Shown here one piece after another: positions 41,646 through 54,407 of a DNA stretch of 64,000 nucleotides. A model generated the notes under the pieces. It searched no databases. It was not told the DNA's origin and saw only the letters and a program-made list of their open reading frames with translations. Numbering within the stretch: position 1 is the stretch's first letter; each line of letters starts with the position of its first letter. The stretch comes from Selaginella moellendorffii (taxonomy: Eukaryota; Streptophyta; Lycopodiopsida; Selaginellales; Selaginellaceae). Position numbers and translations under genes: made by a program. The stretch is taken from positions 3,561 to 67,560 of the forward strand of contig NW_003314298.1 of assembly GCF_000143415.4 (NCBI RefSeq), written 5' to 3'.

Positions 41646-44600
41646 GTGGTGGACGTTTCAAGGCTGGGGGATGGCCAGGTCCTGGAAAAAGTTGGAAGCA
41701 AAAACCAAGCCAGAGGTGAGGTGCCCACTGAGAGTGGAGGAGAGGACAAAGCTACCTCCCCTCACCCACTTGCTTGGTCACTGGCTGGAGTTCAAGAGCT
41801 TCGTGAGGGTCTCGGGCTAGTTACAAGTCAGGAAGGCTTGGGGGGAATCATCCCAAGCACTTTTGCATTTGAGGGGATTCACAGGGATGGATGTCTCACA
41901 GAAGTACAGGAGTGGCACACCAGGGTCAGGTCAGGAGTCACCACCAGAGTAGCAACACGTGTAGCAGCAGCAGAGCTAGGACGTGGGACAGGAGAACTCA
42001 AGTCTGCCCCACCCAGAACGTCCAAAACTAGAGAGGAACAGGACCCCAGGGGGGATGCACTTCTGTCTTGCAGGCTCAACATGGAAGCCTCACTAGAAGG
42101 TGAGTTCAAAATCTCTCATTCAGAGACACAACCAAGCCAGGAGATCTCCAGGGAGTCAGACCATTCAACCGTGGCCCTAGGGCTGAACAAGGAGCAGCCA
42201 CTCCGGACACTAAAGTTTGCCCACAGATGCTTGTCGAACCTGACGAACAAGCCTAGAGCCTCACTCCCATCTTCGCCAGCTCGTTCCTCAAGTGTGAGGC
42301 CTCAATCCAGCTCACAGCCCCCAGTGGCAGGGTGCTACACAAACTTGAGACAAGGTGGTGATAGCACAGATTGTCTACACTTGTTCTTGCCGAAGCTTGC
42401 AAGCGGTGGTATAGTCTTTTGGAATAGTGAGCAGTTCACGGAACAGGTGCGTCGAGAGTCAGCACAGCGGATCCAGCATGAAGTCTTGCAGCAACCTCAC
42501 CAACTGGATGTTGGGGAAGACGTGGGGAACATCTCTCTGTGGGATGCACGTCATGCAGCCCTCGCAATCCTAACGGAAAACCTCAGGACCTGGAAAGACT
42601 GGGCAGCTGGCACACTCCTTGCTCACGGGAATGCGTCAAGCTCATGCCCAGCTGTCGTCCCACCCAGAAACTCCTGCAGACGTGGCCGGGCTCATCCCTG
42701 ATCTAGTACATGCAAGAGTGCAGGAGGAAACACGCCAAGTGGACCTCATGCACTTGCAACAGGTGAGGAAATCAGATCTGGACTCTCCCACAGCACCACA
42801 CGAGGAGTAGAAGGTGTCGCTCCTCTCTCCACTCCCGAGACTCGACGAGGCAGGGATGTTGGTCTGGGACCCTCGCCACTTTGAGGAAAGGATCCAAAGT
42901 TCTCCGCTTCCAGTATGCAAAGAACTCCAGTTAACTCTGATGTGCACGATTAGAGAGCTGGACCTGAATCCTTTGGGAGAGGACCTCGTGTTGGGACCTG
43001 CACTGCGTGAAGCTCAAGAACTAATCATGAAGGCAATGGCCACACAGCAAGCGGATCTCTTTGACGCATGGGCGCAAGAGCAAGGTGGCAAGGTGGATAT
43101 CACACCAACACCAACAGCTGAAGCGAGACTCAGAGAGCCAGAAATAGAGCCAGAGATGGAGCGCTCACTGGACGAACAGTCAGATGGCACACTTCACATG
43201 ATGCCTTCAACAAGAGGAAGACCAAACGTGAGAAGAAGAAAGTGAAGCAAGCAATGCGGCGGAAACTTAAAACTCTGAGACTTGCCAAGGAGGGTCCATC
43301 CTGGACAAACACAGTTGAAGCCTTTCTTGAGGAGGAGCACGCCCCCATCGATAAGAGAACAGAGACTCGGGCGTACCAGCACCAGGAGGTTGACACACCT
43401 GAGCGAGTGGCGAAAGCCTAGTGGAGAGTGGGGAAGACTCGAGGCTGTGGGAAGGTGGCAGAAGCGCTGCACTCCTCAGCAGGAATAGTGATGTTGACAA
43501 GAAGAACGACTCACATAATGCGAATGGGGGAACACCTGGTCATGCTGAAGTGCACAAGGTGGCAACAGCAGGAGAAGGTGGAAGTGACTTGGTTCATGAC
43601 GACACGAGAGGAAAGGCTGTTTCTGTCAAGCTGGCCGAGACCCTGCAAAGAGCAGTAGCAAAGAAGGAAGAGGAACTTCGCAAGAAGGCACTGATTGCTG
43701 TTTTCAGGGGGAAGTTCCCTACAGGTCGCATGGCTAACGATTGGATCAATGCAACACTGGGAGAAGGAATCCTTATGAAAAAGATGCTGCCACACAGGAA
43801 GGGCTGCTACACAGTTGTCTTTGAGACAGAGGAGGCACGGTCTCAGGCAGAGGCCATGCATGGCCTCATTGATGAGAATTGGGCAGTGTCATTCCACCCT
43901 TGGATCTCGAGGTTCACAACAGAGGACCAAGCACGTCTCAAGGGTGGGAGCTTTCCAGTGAACATCGCAATGTGGGATGTTCCCATGGAAATGCGGATCA
44001 CAATGGTGATCCAGGAGCTGGTTGAAGGGAGTATTGGTCAGATAGCAGCCGGCCTCGACACTGTAGAAGCAGAGGGTGTTCTAGGTCCCATCTGCCTCAA
44101 AGTTTTTGTGTCAGCCCCGGCTGAAATCCCGACAGAAGATCGCACTGCTGGGCCAGTATATCAAGGTCCAAACGGAGAACTCAGAACCTAGATGCAACTT
44201 TTGTCAATGTGCTGGAGACCGGGAGGAGGCCTGCTCAGTCAAGCGGAACAGGCTGGCCTCCCAAAAACCGTTTGAGTTACCTAAAGAGCAAGAGCGGGTC
44301 TTGAAGGCACACCCTCTGGACAAGGCTCCCCACATTTGCTTCCTGGTCACCGCACCACTCTTGGGCTCATCCTCGCAGCCCAAACTATTCGAGGGACCTA
44401 TTATAGACGTCGAAGGGGATGGCTTCCAGCTGGTCCTCCCTCGAATAGTAGGAATGGCAGTCAGGTGGATTCCACCTAAGCGGGAATTAAGTCCCACAGC
44501 TGGTTGATGTGCCGCGGGAACACAGCCTTCCCAGAGGTTGTCACCATTGGAGACTACCAAACACGCATGGAAAGTGCTATCACTGAGTGGATGGGCTTTG

Positions 44601-44720
44601 CGAAATACACTGTCCGAGGCTTCTCCTGGACAAAGCACAAGGGGAAGATGACTACGGTGTGGACCATCTCCACAAAATGGAGGGCAAGACCCCGTAACTC
44701 TTCACTTTCCTGGAAGTATG
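41646..44720 (+). pseudogene. LINE 2 ORF1 (gag-like, DUF4283-like)
   Basis: Broken into at least four frames (41646-42701, 42814-43245, 43421-44191, 44106-44507). The third has an ALIAVFRGKFPTGRMANDW segment and a MWDVPMEM motif like the DUF4283 region of plant LINE ORF1 proteins. It leads to a Cys-rich piece (CNFCQCAGDREEAC) that looks like a degenerate zinc knuckle. It would coat element RNA. Confidence 0.6.
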
Positions 44721-44732
44721 TGGCTCCATGAT

Positions 44733-45540
44733 GACACTCACGATCGTCATCTAGAACTGCTGGGGACTCAGTTGGACCGGCAGTTGACTCAACAAAAGGG
44801 CGCAGCTCAAGTCCCACATCTGTGAGATCAGCTTAGAAGGAGATATCAACATCCTGTGCCTGCAAGAGCATAAAATGACCGTGGCCCCAGACTACACGTT
44901 TGGAATGAGGGGACGGCTCTGGTGGAACCCGGCCACACAAGCAGTGGCTAGACTAGGAGGTGGCATAGCAATGGTAGTCTCAACCAAATGGTCTACTCAG
45001 GTATGAAACCACCTTGTCCTTGTCCTAGGAAAGGCTCAACTGCTCGTCCTTCACCTCCACTTTGGACGGGTGGGGATAATCAACGTCTATGCACCAACGA
45101 AGAAAGTGGACGGGTGGGGATAATCAACGTCTATGCACCAACGAAGAAAGGGAGACGTGCAGAATTCTGGCTGAGCGTGTTACAGTCTGCCCAAGGGTGA
45201 GCAGATGAATGGCTGGTCCTAGGAGACTTCAACATGGTTGAGGACATCTGTGATCGCAGGGGAATGCAGGAAACAATTCAGCCACATGAGCAGGAGCAGT
45301 GGAGTCAGCTCATGGACATATTGGAGCTCATGGACCTTCAACATGCTGCTGGATTCGCATCTCACGCTCACCCTTTTACAAGGCGGCAGGCAGTATCCTC
45401 CCAGTCGAGACTGGACCGGATTTACGCCTCACCTCGCATACGGCAGGATGGGGGAAGCCTTAAAACATGGCTCAGTTTTGCGTCCTTCTCATATCACGAC
45501 CCCCTCAGATGTGTGATCAAGCTCCAAAGGGAAAAAGGGA
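44733..45540 (+). pseudogene. LINE 2 EEP endonuclease
   Basis: Conserved pieces of the apurinic-type endonuclease in order: NCWGL, ILCLQEHKM, GIINVYAPTKK, VLGDFNMVED, SRLDRIYAS and the final SYHDPLR (normally SDHDP). A tandem duplication of about 45 bp repeats the INVYAPTK segment (45062-45107 and 45108-45152). Stops and frameshifts occur at the start. Confidence 0.8.
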
Positions 45541-45559
45541 CAGTAGTCCAGCGATCAAT

Positions 45560-47520
45560 CACTAGAGCCACGCTGCGAGACCTGGTGCCGATTGGGCTTA
45601 TACATGATGCTCTCGTGCAGAACAAGATGGGGCTGATCTCAGTGCTCCTGTCTTGCTCACAGAAGCTCCAGGTGCGCCAGAATGATCTCAAAGGAGCGGT
45701 GATGAAGGATCTTAGACTGGCCAGGCAGAAGGTGGTAACAGCATATAGGATGTTGCTGAACACGCAAAACGAGTTTAAGTGGCAAATAGTACTGGATGAA
45801 CGCGAAGCCAAGCTACGCGACTTGGAGTACGCTGCATGGAGCAACAGCATCCGGGCTATGGAAGGTAGATGGGCCCTAAATGAATGCCTTCTCAATAAGG
45901 CTTTCTTTAGGGGAATCAGGCCAGTGATGGACTCTCCTCCCATTCTAGGCCTGAAGCACAGTGACGGGCGGGTCATCAAGGACCAACAGGGGATGCAACA
46001 GCTTGCCCAAGAGTTTTACCAACTTCTCTATACGGCCTAGTAGTGGTCTCCAAAGAGGGAAAAGGCGGCGGTGGAAGTGCTTGTGTCCCTTCCCCGGCAT
46101 GTCCCCCATGAGTGATATGACTCATTGAAGATGGACTTCACACTGGAGGAGCTTCAGGAAGCACTCAAGAAGCTCAGCAATGACAAGCAGCCCGGTATCG
46201 ACGGCCTCTTGCCCATTTTCTTTGAGGAGCACTAGGAGACCATAGGCCCGCTATTGCTACAAGCATGGTGGGATGCTCAACGTGATGGGACCTTGCCTCG
46301 CAAGATCCTCGAGGGCCAGATTGCACTTATCCCAAAGAGGGGGGACCTGCAGGAGTTGAGGAATTGGAGGCTGATCACCATCCTCAACACGTCCTACAAG
46401 CTCTTCGCTAAAGCAATGACCCTCAAGCTCCAAGCTGTTATGCCGTTGATCATTGGGGAACAGCAAACAGGGTTTTTTCCAGGGCGGCAAATCGCAGAAA
46501 ATATCTGGACATACTTGCTGGCTCAGAGATGGGCAGAGATCTCTGACCAACAAACTGCAGCATGGCTATTGGACTTCAAGAAGGCCTACGATTAGGTGGA
46601 CTGGAGGTTCCTGGAGGAGTGCATGCATACGATTGGCATCCCGAGAGAGATGGTCGCTAGGATCTCATTACTGTACTGAGGATCCACAAGCAGAGTCACA
46701 ATCAATGGCGAGATGGGACCGAGTTTTCAGTTGGGACGTTCGGTACGCCAAGGGTGTCCACTAGCACCCTTTCTTTTCCTGATTGTGGCTGAGGCCCTGG
46801 GCACATTTCTAGCGAAAGGCAGGCACATTAAAGGACTCACCCTGTGGGCTGCAAAACAGCAACTTCCGAGAACTACAAGGGTGACTCGGGAACTCCTTGA
46901 TGGAGCATTTGCAGACGACACTGCCTTGTTCCTACTCACGACTAAGGAGAACCTGGATGCAGCAAAGAAGGCACTGGAGACTTTCAACCTCACAGATGGC
47001 ACAACAATTAACTGGAACAAATCAGTGGGCATAAATTGGGGGTGGCCAGGCATTGAATCTTGGGGGCAGGACATCGGCTTCCAGTGGCTCAAACCAGGAG
47101 AGGACGCCAAGTACTTGGGGATTCAAGTTGGTACTTGGTTCAGTGCAGCACTTCAGGATGACACCTTGCTCCGACGGGTACGAACGTCAATCCAGAAGTG
47201 GGCTCCCTGGAAACTCGGTTTGCCAGCGAGAGTGGTCGTAGCCAAGAGCATCATTATGCCCAGCATCTGGTACCACCTCTCAATTTGTCCTGTCCCAAAA
47301 TGCACTCTTAGAAAGGTATGCACGATGGTTCGTCAGTATTTGTGGCGGGGCGCACTGGTCACAGGGAGGAGCATGGCCAAGGTCGCATGGCAAACTACAG
47401 CACATCCACGAGTCTTGGGAGGACTTGGAGTAATTGATCCGAGTGACATGGCGAAGGTGCTGCGGTATAAAATCCTCCTCATCAGCCTTCAACCAAGTAA
47501 CCAACCTTGGAGACTCAACG
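45560..47520 (+). pseudogene. LINE 2 reverse transcriptase
   Basis: Linker plus RT: FFRGIRPVMDSPPILG, ALIPKRGDLQELRNWR, TGFFPGRQIAENIW, AWLLDFKKAYD, GCPLAPFLFLIVAEAL and GAFADDTALFL (catalytic FADD at about 46911). Stops such as the double TAG at 46039-46044 replace codons that are CAG CAA in LINE 1. Confidence 0.88.
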
Positions 47521-48076
47521 AAGAAGGGGCAGCTTTGGCCTAGGTGCTGTCTTAAACCTGGAGACTTTGTGGCTCTGCAACGGGACGTGGAGCCAGATAG
47601 GGAATGAGTCAGCTTGGGGGCTTGGACACAGGGCATTTATGGCCAAAACACCAGCTTGGGAGGACAGAGATGTGGAGGTGTGGTTCGTGGTGTCTCCAGA
47701 CCAAAATGTTGGGTGTCCTTTTCGGGTCCTGAGAGGCGACATGCTGCTGCCAGCAGGGGATGAACAGGTAATGCCGATGGTGACGGATGATGAAGTCAAG
47801 GGCAGGATTTGAGTAATACAACAGGTTCTGAAGCCGTCGGTGGGGATTCACTCATTGGCCACACTAGAGGGGGATGGCACTCTCAGATGGTGGCAACAGC
47901 AGCTCATCGAGGATCTGGATTGGGACCCCACAGCATGGAAACGAGGAGCGAGGAGCCTCTTCTCCTTTGGTGTCAAGGAAGCAAGGGATGGTCTCTTGAC
48001 CAGCAGGGAGGAGGCCCGAGGGGAGATCCCCAAGCTCTAGAAGAAATGGATCGAGCAAGGAGTTGAAGCAAATCAG

Positions 48077-48352
48077 GTGGTGGGCAACACCCTTGCGTTC
48101 TGGAAACTGCCGGTACAGGAGAAAGTCAAGGCCACCTCTTGGTTGATGGCAAATAACGGGCTGCCGGTAGGACAGCAGTTCCAGGAAGAAGCATGCCGAC
48201 GATGCAAGGAGTGTGGTGAGCTGGAGATAGTGCGACATGCACTATGGGAATGCGACGTGGTGAGAGAAGTATGGCGACAGATCTTCAAGGTGACACAGGA
48301 ACTCAGAGACATTCCAGAGTTCGAGCCTCGGAGTGGGGATATCCTCCACTAG
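48077..48352 (+). pseudogene. LINE 2 zf-RVT zinc-binding end
   Basis: CRRCKECGELEIVRHALWEC, the Cys/His pattern of the plant zf-RVT domain found after RT in LINEs; followed by VVREVWRQIFKV. Confidence 0.8.
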
Positions 48353-48571
48353 TTTGAGGGAGCTAGAGGTCCAGCCATTGGTCCAGCTTGGAGGTGTATT
48401 CGCTGCTACGGACAACTCGGACGGAACATGCGAGTCTGGTGGGACGCAACAGGGGCTGAAGTCAGGATGTCCATCTGGGAGGCAATGGGCCATGAGCACT
48501 GGTCCATTTGGAGGGCAACAGGAGTGCAGGCACTTTGGGAGGCTCGGAACCATTGTCGCTTTGATGGACAA

Positions 48572-50394
48572 CAAGCTGCAGCTGCCGCCCATATGTAAAC
48601 ACGAGTCCCATTCACCTCCTCCAAATCCTCTCATGACACTGCCACCTCATCAAGAGATTGGAGCTGTTACCCATTCAAGACGTGTGAGCAAACTAACGAT
48701 CAGAGCTCTTGAATCTCTTGGTCAAGCTCCATGCAAGAAGGGATTCTACTGGGCCATGAGCTCCATTGCTAAACCTCATGGCTACCAGGCTTCTCTCTCT
48801 AGTCCTAATGCCTCACAATGGCAAGCAGCCATGCAGGATGAGTATGACTCACTGATCAAGAATGGAACCTGGACATTGGTTCCCCTCCCTCCTGGCAAGA
48901 AGGCAGTCACAGCCAAGTGGCTGTTCAAGAAGAAATATCGAGCTGATGGCAGTATCGAGCGCCACAAGGCATGGTTTGTAGCTCATGGTTTCTAGCTCAT
49001 GGTTTCTCATGGTTTGTAGCTCATGGTTTGTAGCTCATAGTTGATTACTTTAAAACTTATAGCCCTGTTGTAAAGCTAATGACAATTCATTTTTTGATGA
49101 GCCTTGCAACTGAGCTTGACCTGGAGCTCCATCAACTTGATGTGAGAACTGCTTTCTTGAATGGTTATCTTGAGGAGGAGGTGTACGTTGCCCAGCCTCC
49201 TAGGTTTATACGTCCCGGACAGGAGCATCTCGTCTGCCGCTTACACAAAGCTCTCTACAGGCTGAAACAAAGCCTCAGGTCATGGTACACTAAAATTAAC
49301 AGCTTTTTGACCTCGTTGGGCTTTACTCACAGCATGGCTGATAATAATCTCTACATATATTGAGATGGCCAAGGATTTCTATTCTTAGCCTTATATGTGG
49401 ACGATACAATATTAGCCTCCAACCAGATGTGACTCATCCACCGCATCAAGGCCTCTCTCACTGTTAAATTGAGATGACCGATCTGGGAAACTTGCACTAC
49501 TGTCTGGGAATTCAAGTCTTCCGGGATAGACAACGTGGAGTACTTGAGCTCTCCTAGGAGAAATACATCCATGACATTCTCCAGAGGTACTCTATGCTTA
49601 ATGCTAACCCGGTGGCTACTCCTATGGAAGCAAGCTCAAAGTTGTCCAAGGCTTTTAGTTTGACATCAACCTCAGATGACACTCCCGAGGAGGAGACCAC
49701 AACATTGTACCATTCAGTGTTTGGGAGCCTCATCTAGTTGATGGTCTCAACTAGGCCTATTCTCGCATTCAGTGTGGGAGCAGTCTCAAAGTTCTTGGAC
49801 AATCCATCACCCTCACATTAGGCCACTGTGAAGTGGATCATGAGGTATGTGAGTGGCACAAGGAAATTCACATTGAAATATGCAAGAGGAGATGGAGACA
49901 ACAGCCTAGTGGGATTCATAGATGTAGATTGGGCAAGAGATCTAGATGACAGAAGATCCACCACAGGGTATGTCTTCATGTATAACCATAATATGGTTAG
50001 TTGGTGTTCCAGGAGGCAACAGATCACTGCGATGTCCTCATGCAAACCTGAATACATCGCAACTGCAGTAGCAATGAAAGAGGCCATCTGGCTTAAGACG
50101 TTGCTGCAGGACCTCGGGATTCAAATTCCAGCAGTCAAACTCTACTGCAACAATATGTCGACAATAGCGTTGACTCGGGATGCAAGATTTCATTCACACA
50201 CCAAGCACATTGAGTTGAGGTTCCATTTCATCGGAGATCAAGTCAATAATGGAACAATCAACCTGGAATTCTGTCCGACCAGCTCAATGGTCATTAATAT
50301 CCTAACGAAGTCCTTGCCTCGAGTGAAGCATGAACTCTTCCTCAAATCACTCCATTTGACTGACGGTGTGAGCCTTGAGGAGTGTGGAAAAAAG
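48572..50394 (+). pseudogene. Ty1/copia RT-RNase H fragment
   Basis: Starts in the linker before RVT_2 (SQWQAAMQDEYDSLIKNGTW), continues with LELHQLDVRTAFLNGYL, the catalytic ALYVDDTILA (about 49393), VWATPM-type region and RNase H (VGFIDVDWARDLDDRRS, TGYVFMYNHNMVSW, DILTKSL-like end). gag, protease and integrase are missing. A short patch of TAGCTCATGGTTT repeats (48980-49037) disrupts the frame, with several stops. A purine tract (GTGGAAAAAAG) precedes an LTR start at 50395. Confidence 0.9.
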
Positions 50395-50836
50395 TGATGA
50401 CAAGTCTCCACGTCAGCAAAGAAGACAAGTCATTCATCCAAGACACCAACCACCAAGCGTCACACCCATATCATTATGTACATAACCATATGAAAGCAAT
50501 GAAGTTGACAGAGCATTCCGCACATAAAAACACACATCTACAGTTTGTTGACATGGAGACTTGTTGTCACTCATCTCCACACTCCTCCTCAAGGCTTGCA
50601 CTGTCAGTCAAATGGAGAGATTTGAGGAAGACTTCATGTTTCACTTGGGGCAAGGACTTTGTTAGGATATCAACAACCATTGAGGTGGTTGAAGCAAAAT
50701 TCCAAGTTGATGGTTCCATTGTGTTTGGTGCATGAGTGAATACTATTGCCAACATAACTATTGAAATTTGTATCCCTAGGTTCTACAGTAACATCTTAAG
50801 CCAGATGGCTTCTTTCGCTGCAAATATGATATACTT
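50395..50836. mobile_element. Two copia LTR starts and RNase H tails in inverted array
   Basis: 50395 begins TGATGACAAGTCTCC, an LTR start. 50569 begins the same on minus (TGACAACAAGTCTCC). Beyond it, minus-strand RNase H tail sequence runs 50570-50836 (EAIWLKMLL, GTINLEF-type and KSLHLTD pieces). So two truncated copia 3' ends face each other with ~175 bp of LTR between them. Confidence 0.7.
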
Positions 50837-50837
50837 A

Positions 50838-53010
50838 GACTTGCGTAATTGAGGTGGATCCAAAGAAGGTGGAAGCGGTGAAGTCTTCGGAAGTTCCGAC
50901 CATTGTATCAAACGTTCATTCCTTTCTTGGTTTAGTGGGATATTATTGCAAGTTTGTCCGCAATTTTGCAAAAATTGCTCTTCCATTGACTAAGTTAACA
51001 AAGAGTAGTATACTATTTCATTGGACACCAACTTGTCAGCATGCTTTTGTATAGTGGAAGGAGATCTTGACTACAGTTCCTATTCTTAGGATTTTGGATT
51101 TTGATAAACCCTTCAAAGTGCATTGTGATGCATCTAACTATGTTATTGGTGCCATGTTGCAACAAGATTGTGACAAAGTTGTTGGTGTTCCATTAAGGCA
51201 ATATGGTTGTCCTGCTGCATTCTATTCCAAGAAATTGAATAGAACCCAACGAAGATGGCTAATGCATGAGAAAGAGATGTTTGCTATAGTGTCGACATTA
51301 GAACATTGGAGACACTACTTGGGTGGACACACCAAGGTTTATACAAATAGTAATACACTGAGTTACTTTGCTACGTAGGCTAAGCTTATGCCGAAGTAGG
51401 CCTGTTGGCAAGAGAAGCTTGCTAGATATGATATTAAAATCATATATAAACCTGGTAAAGACAATATTGTTCCGGATGCATTGAGTCATCAGGCTCAGTT
51501 CTGGGCAATATCGGCAATCTGTTCGGATTGGTTGAAGGATGTTTGGGCTTCATATAGAAGTGATCCATTGGCAAAGGCAATCTTGCACTATGCGGAGTTG
51601 TCAAGGTAGAACTTTGGTAGCGAAGCGGCAAAAGCTGCTAGTCAAACCAATGCAAAGCTTCACTTCTTAGTTTAGGATGGGTTTATATTCTATAAGCAGG
51701 AAAAATTGTATCTTCCCTCTAAGGATTTGCAGCAGTTGTTTCTGCAGGAATATCATGATGTTCTGGTAGTAGGATATGGTGGAAAGCAAAAGACTCTGGC
51801 TTCATTGAAAAAGAGATTTTTCTGGTCTAGTATAGAAGGTGATGTAACAGACTATGTCCATTCCTACCCTATATGCCAGTAATGTAAGCACAGAACTGAG
51901 AAGCAAGCTGGAAAGTTATAGTGCATTCTAGCACTGGCATGGCCATTTTAGAGTATGACACTTGATTTTGTCACTTGTTTGCCGAAATCTAAAGGTTATG
52001 ATACTTTGATGGTGGTTGATGATTGGTTATTGAAGATTGCACACTTCATTCCAACTATGGGAATAATGAATGCGAAGCAAGTAGCAAAGCTCCTTTTCCA
52101 TGAAGTAGTGTGGGTTCATGGTCTTCCCAAAGAGATGATCTCGGATAGAGATTCGAGATTTACAGGGAAGTTTTGGGGCACACTGTTCCAATTATTCGGT
52201 ACCAAGTTGAAGTTTAGTATGGCTTATCATCCTCAAACTGATGGGTAGACTAAACGTGTGAATGCTCAAGTTAAGGATTATTTGCGGTACTATGTTGCAA
52301 CGGACCAACGTGACTAAGTTGAGCATTTAGACACAGTAGAAATTTGATATAACAACACATTTCATAGCGCTATTGGCTGTTCTCTATGGGCGATGCTACA
52401 AGCGAATGCTCATAGGGTTCCTCAACAAATTGTTGTACCGAAACTAACGTTCAAAGTGTTGGTCTTGCCCATTGAGACTTATGCGGAGTAGCTACGCCAA
52501 GGTTGATGTAGAGCTACTGAGGCGATGGGCAAAGCTCAAGATAGGTATCAACGTGATAAAGATCAATATCGTCGGGATGTATCCTATCAAATGGGAGATC
52601 ATGTGTGGCTATCTTCCCGAAACTTGAACATTAAGATTCTTTGTCTCGAAAGCTCTTGCCAAGATATGTTGGACCCTATCAGGTGTTGAAATGAATTGGT
52701 GATGTATCTTATCGGTTGGATCTGTTTACAGAGATGTCCAATGTTCATAATGTATTTCATGCCAATCTATTGGCTCTTTACACTATGGATGTTGCATGTC
52801 AAGGGGAGATTCGTCCATCACCAGAAGTTGTGGATGGTGAACCTGAATACGAAGTTGAAAGCATTCTATCACGAGGCCGGAAATGTGGTGGTTGTTTCAA
52901 GGAATATCTAGTTAAGTGGAAAGGTTACTCGGTTTATGAATCAATTTAGGAACCTCTTAGTATTATTACATATGCTCGTGAGTTTGTCACGGAGTATAAG
53001 AATAGTAATA
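50838..53010 (+). pseudogene. Second Ty3/gypsy chromovirus (RT thumb to chromodomain)
   Basis: RT end (VHSFLGLVGYYCKFVRNFAK), RNase H (FKVHCDASNYVIGAMLQQD; MHEKEMFAIVSTLEHWRHYL), integrase zinc-binding part (with CQ-stop-CKH), integrase core (LDFVTCLPKSKGYD; EMISDRDSRFTGKFW; MAYHPQTDG), and chromodomain (EYEVESILSRGRK; YLVKWKGYS). At least a dozen in-frame stops, mostly TAG, several where related elements have glutamine (DG-stop-TKRVN; CQ-stop-CK) or tryptophan. No intron-like inserts, unlike the gypsy at 1-2 kb. Confidence 0.92.
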
Positions 53011-54407
53011 AAGACTAACTTTTGTAAACTTTGTAATAAATCTTGCAAATCAATAAAATAGTATATTTCTATAAATCAAAGTTTCATCTCTTTTGTTGGT
53101 TAGTACTTGGGTCAGTTTTGGCAGGTTGACTTCAGCACTTCGGTGCATGGGTCTAATCTATAACCATGGGGATAACTATTATAGACTGATATGGAAGAGG
53201 AAGAGAAACCAAAACTGGAACTGGAAGAGGACGAGGGAAGAGGAGGAAGAGGAAAACACTACCTCTGAGTACTATAGTGTAGAATAAAAATGTATGTTTC
53301 GTTTCAATATTTTCTTTTCCCTCTATATTTGAACCCCATGGATCATCTTTCGAATCGTTCTCTTTGGTTGCTTACAAGCCACCACACTTCCTTGCAAGTT
53401 CATGCCCTTGTGAACAAAGCTGAGAGCGGCTCTCTTGAGAGCCCCACTCTCTTGATACTCTACCTTTTGTTTATGCCCTCGTGAACAAAAGTTAAGAGCT
53501 ACAGCTCTCCTAAAAGCCCTATTCTCTTAACACCCTACCCCTTGGGTCGAGCCCGGCTGGAGCAAATTAAACCTACCAAATGTCAATTAACATATGGTGT
53601 TATTCCCCTAAGCCAACCAATAGAGTTGAACCTAAGACCCCTCTAATACCAAATGTAAGCTTTTGAATTTGGACTTCCCAGGAGGTTATCCAGCCCAGTA
53701 CTATTCAAACCCAAGGATACTTAACCCTAAATATCTCAAGACCCTTAACTAATTGGAAAAGGACACTCTTGTTCATGGGCCCTTTCCCTTTATATTTGAA
53801 CCCCATGAATCATCTCTCGAATTATTCCCTTTGATTGCTTATATAAAAGTGTTATGGTTAAATAGTGGTGCTTCATTTCACATGACTCCCTTGAGGTTTG
53901 TGTTTCACACCTAGAAGCCTCTCCATGCTTCATAACAAGTTTACATTGGCAATAAATGACCACTTCAGCTGGAAGGCCGTAACATGATGGTGATCAAACT
54001 TCCAGATGAACCTCTCAAGGAGGTTCATCATATTCACTTCATCTATATACCATTTTTTCCATAGGTGCAAGGTTTATGGATTGTATGTGAAAAGAAAAAA
54101 CTTTTAGGTAAGAACCAATTTTGTGTTAGTGGCTTTGGCTGCAAGAGAGAATCCCAAATCAAGAAGATGAATGAATTCATCTCCAAGACCCAGTCCAATC
54201 ACCAAGAGTGCTTTGTGATTCTTAGAGTCCTATGTAGCCTACAAGGTAGTGTTAGTCAGTGTCAAGAGGTCTTACCTGACCAAGTCCTAGCAAGCTTTAG
54301 CCATCAAAATTAACTGAACTTTGGTCTTCCACAATGAATGTCATGCAAAGAAGGCTGCAGCCTTCTACCTAGCATATGCTTGCTCAAAGCAACTTGTTGT
54401 TAATAAT
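53011..54407. other. Retrotransposon 3' region and unassigned repeats
   Basis: 53105-53190 resembles 13203-13290 of the non-coding retrotransposon. Further on, related segments repeat: about 53322-53385 and 53787-53850 (ATATTTGAACCCCATG), and 53403-53465 and 53474-53540 (GTGAACAAA.GTTAAGAG). 54065-54313 is an open frame with no recognised domain. Confidence 0.5.

Larger units (their letters stand above)
41154..48571 (+). mobile_element. LINE 2, same family, more complete but decayed
   Basis: Contains ORF1, an EEP endonuclease, RT and the zf-RVT end. Compared with LINE 1 it lacks about 435 bp (at about 47517, equivalent to 39271-39705) and is cut at 48571, where copia sequence starts. The 5' boundary is uncertain; the first clear frame starts near 41646. 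Many stops and frameshifts. Confidence 0.85.
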
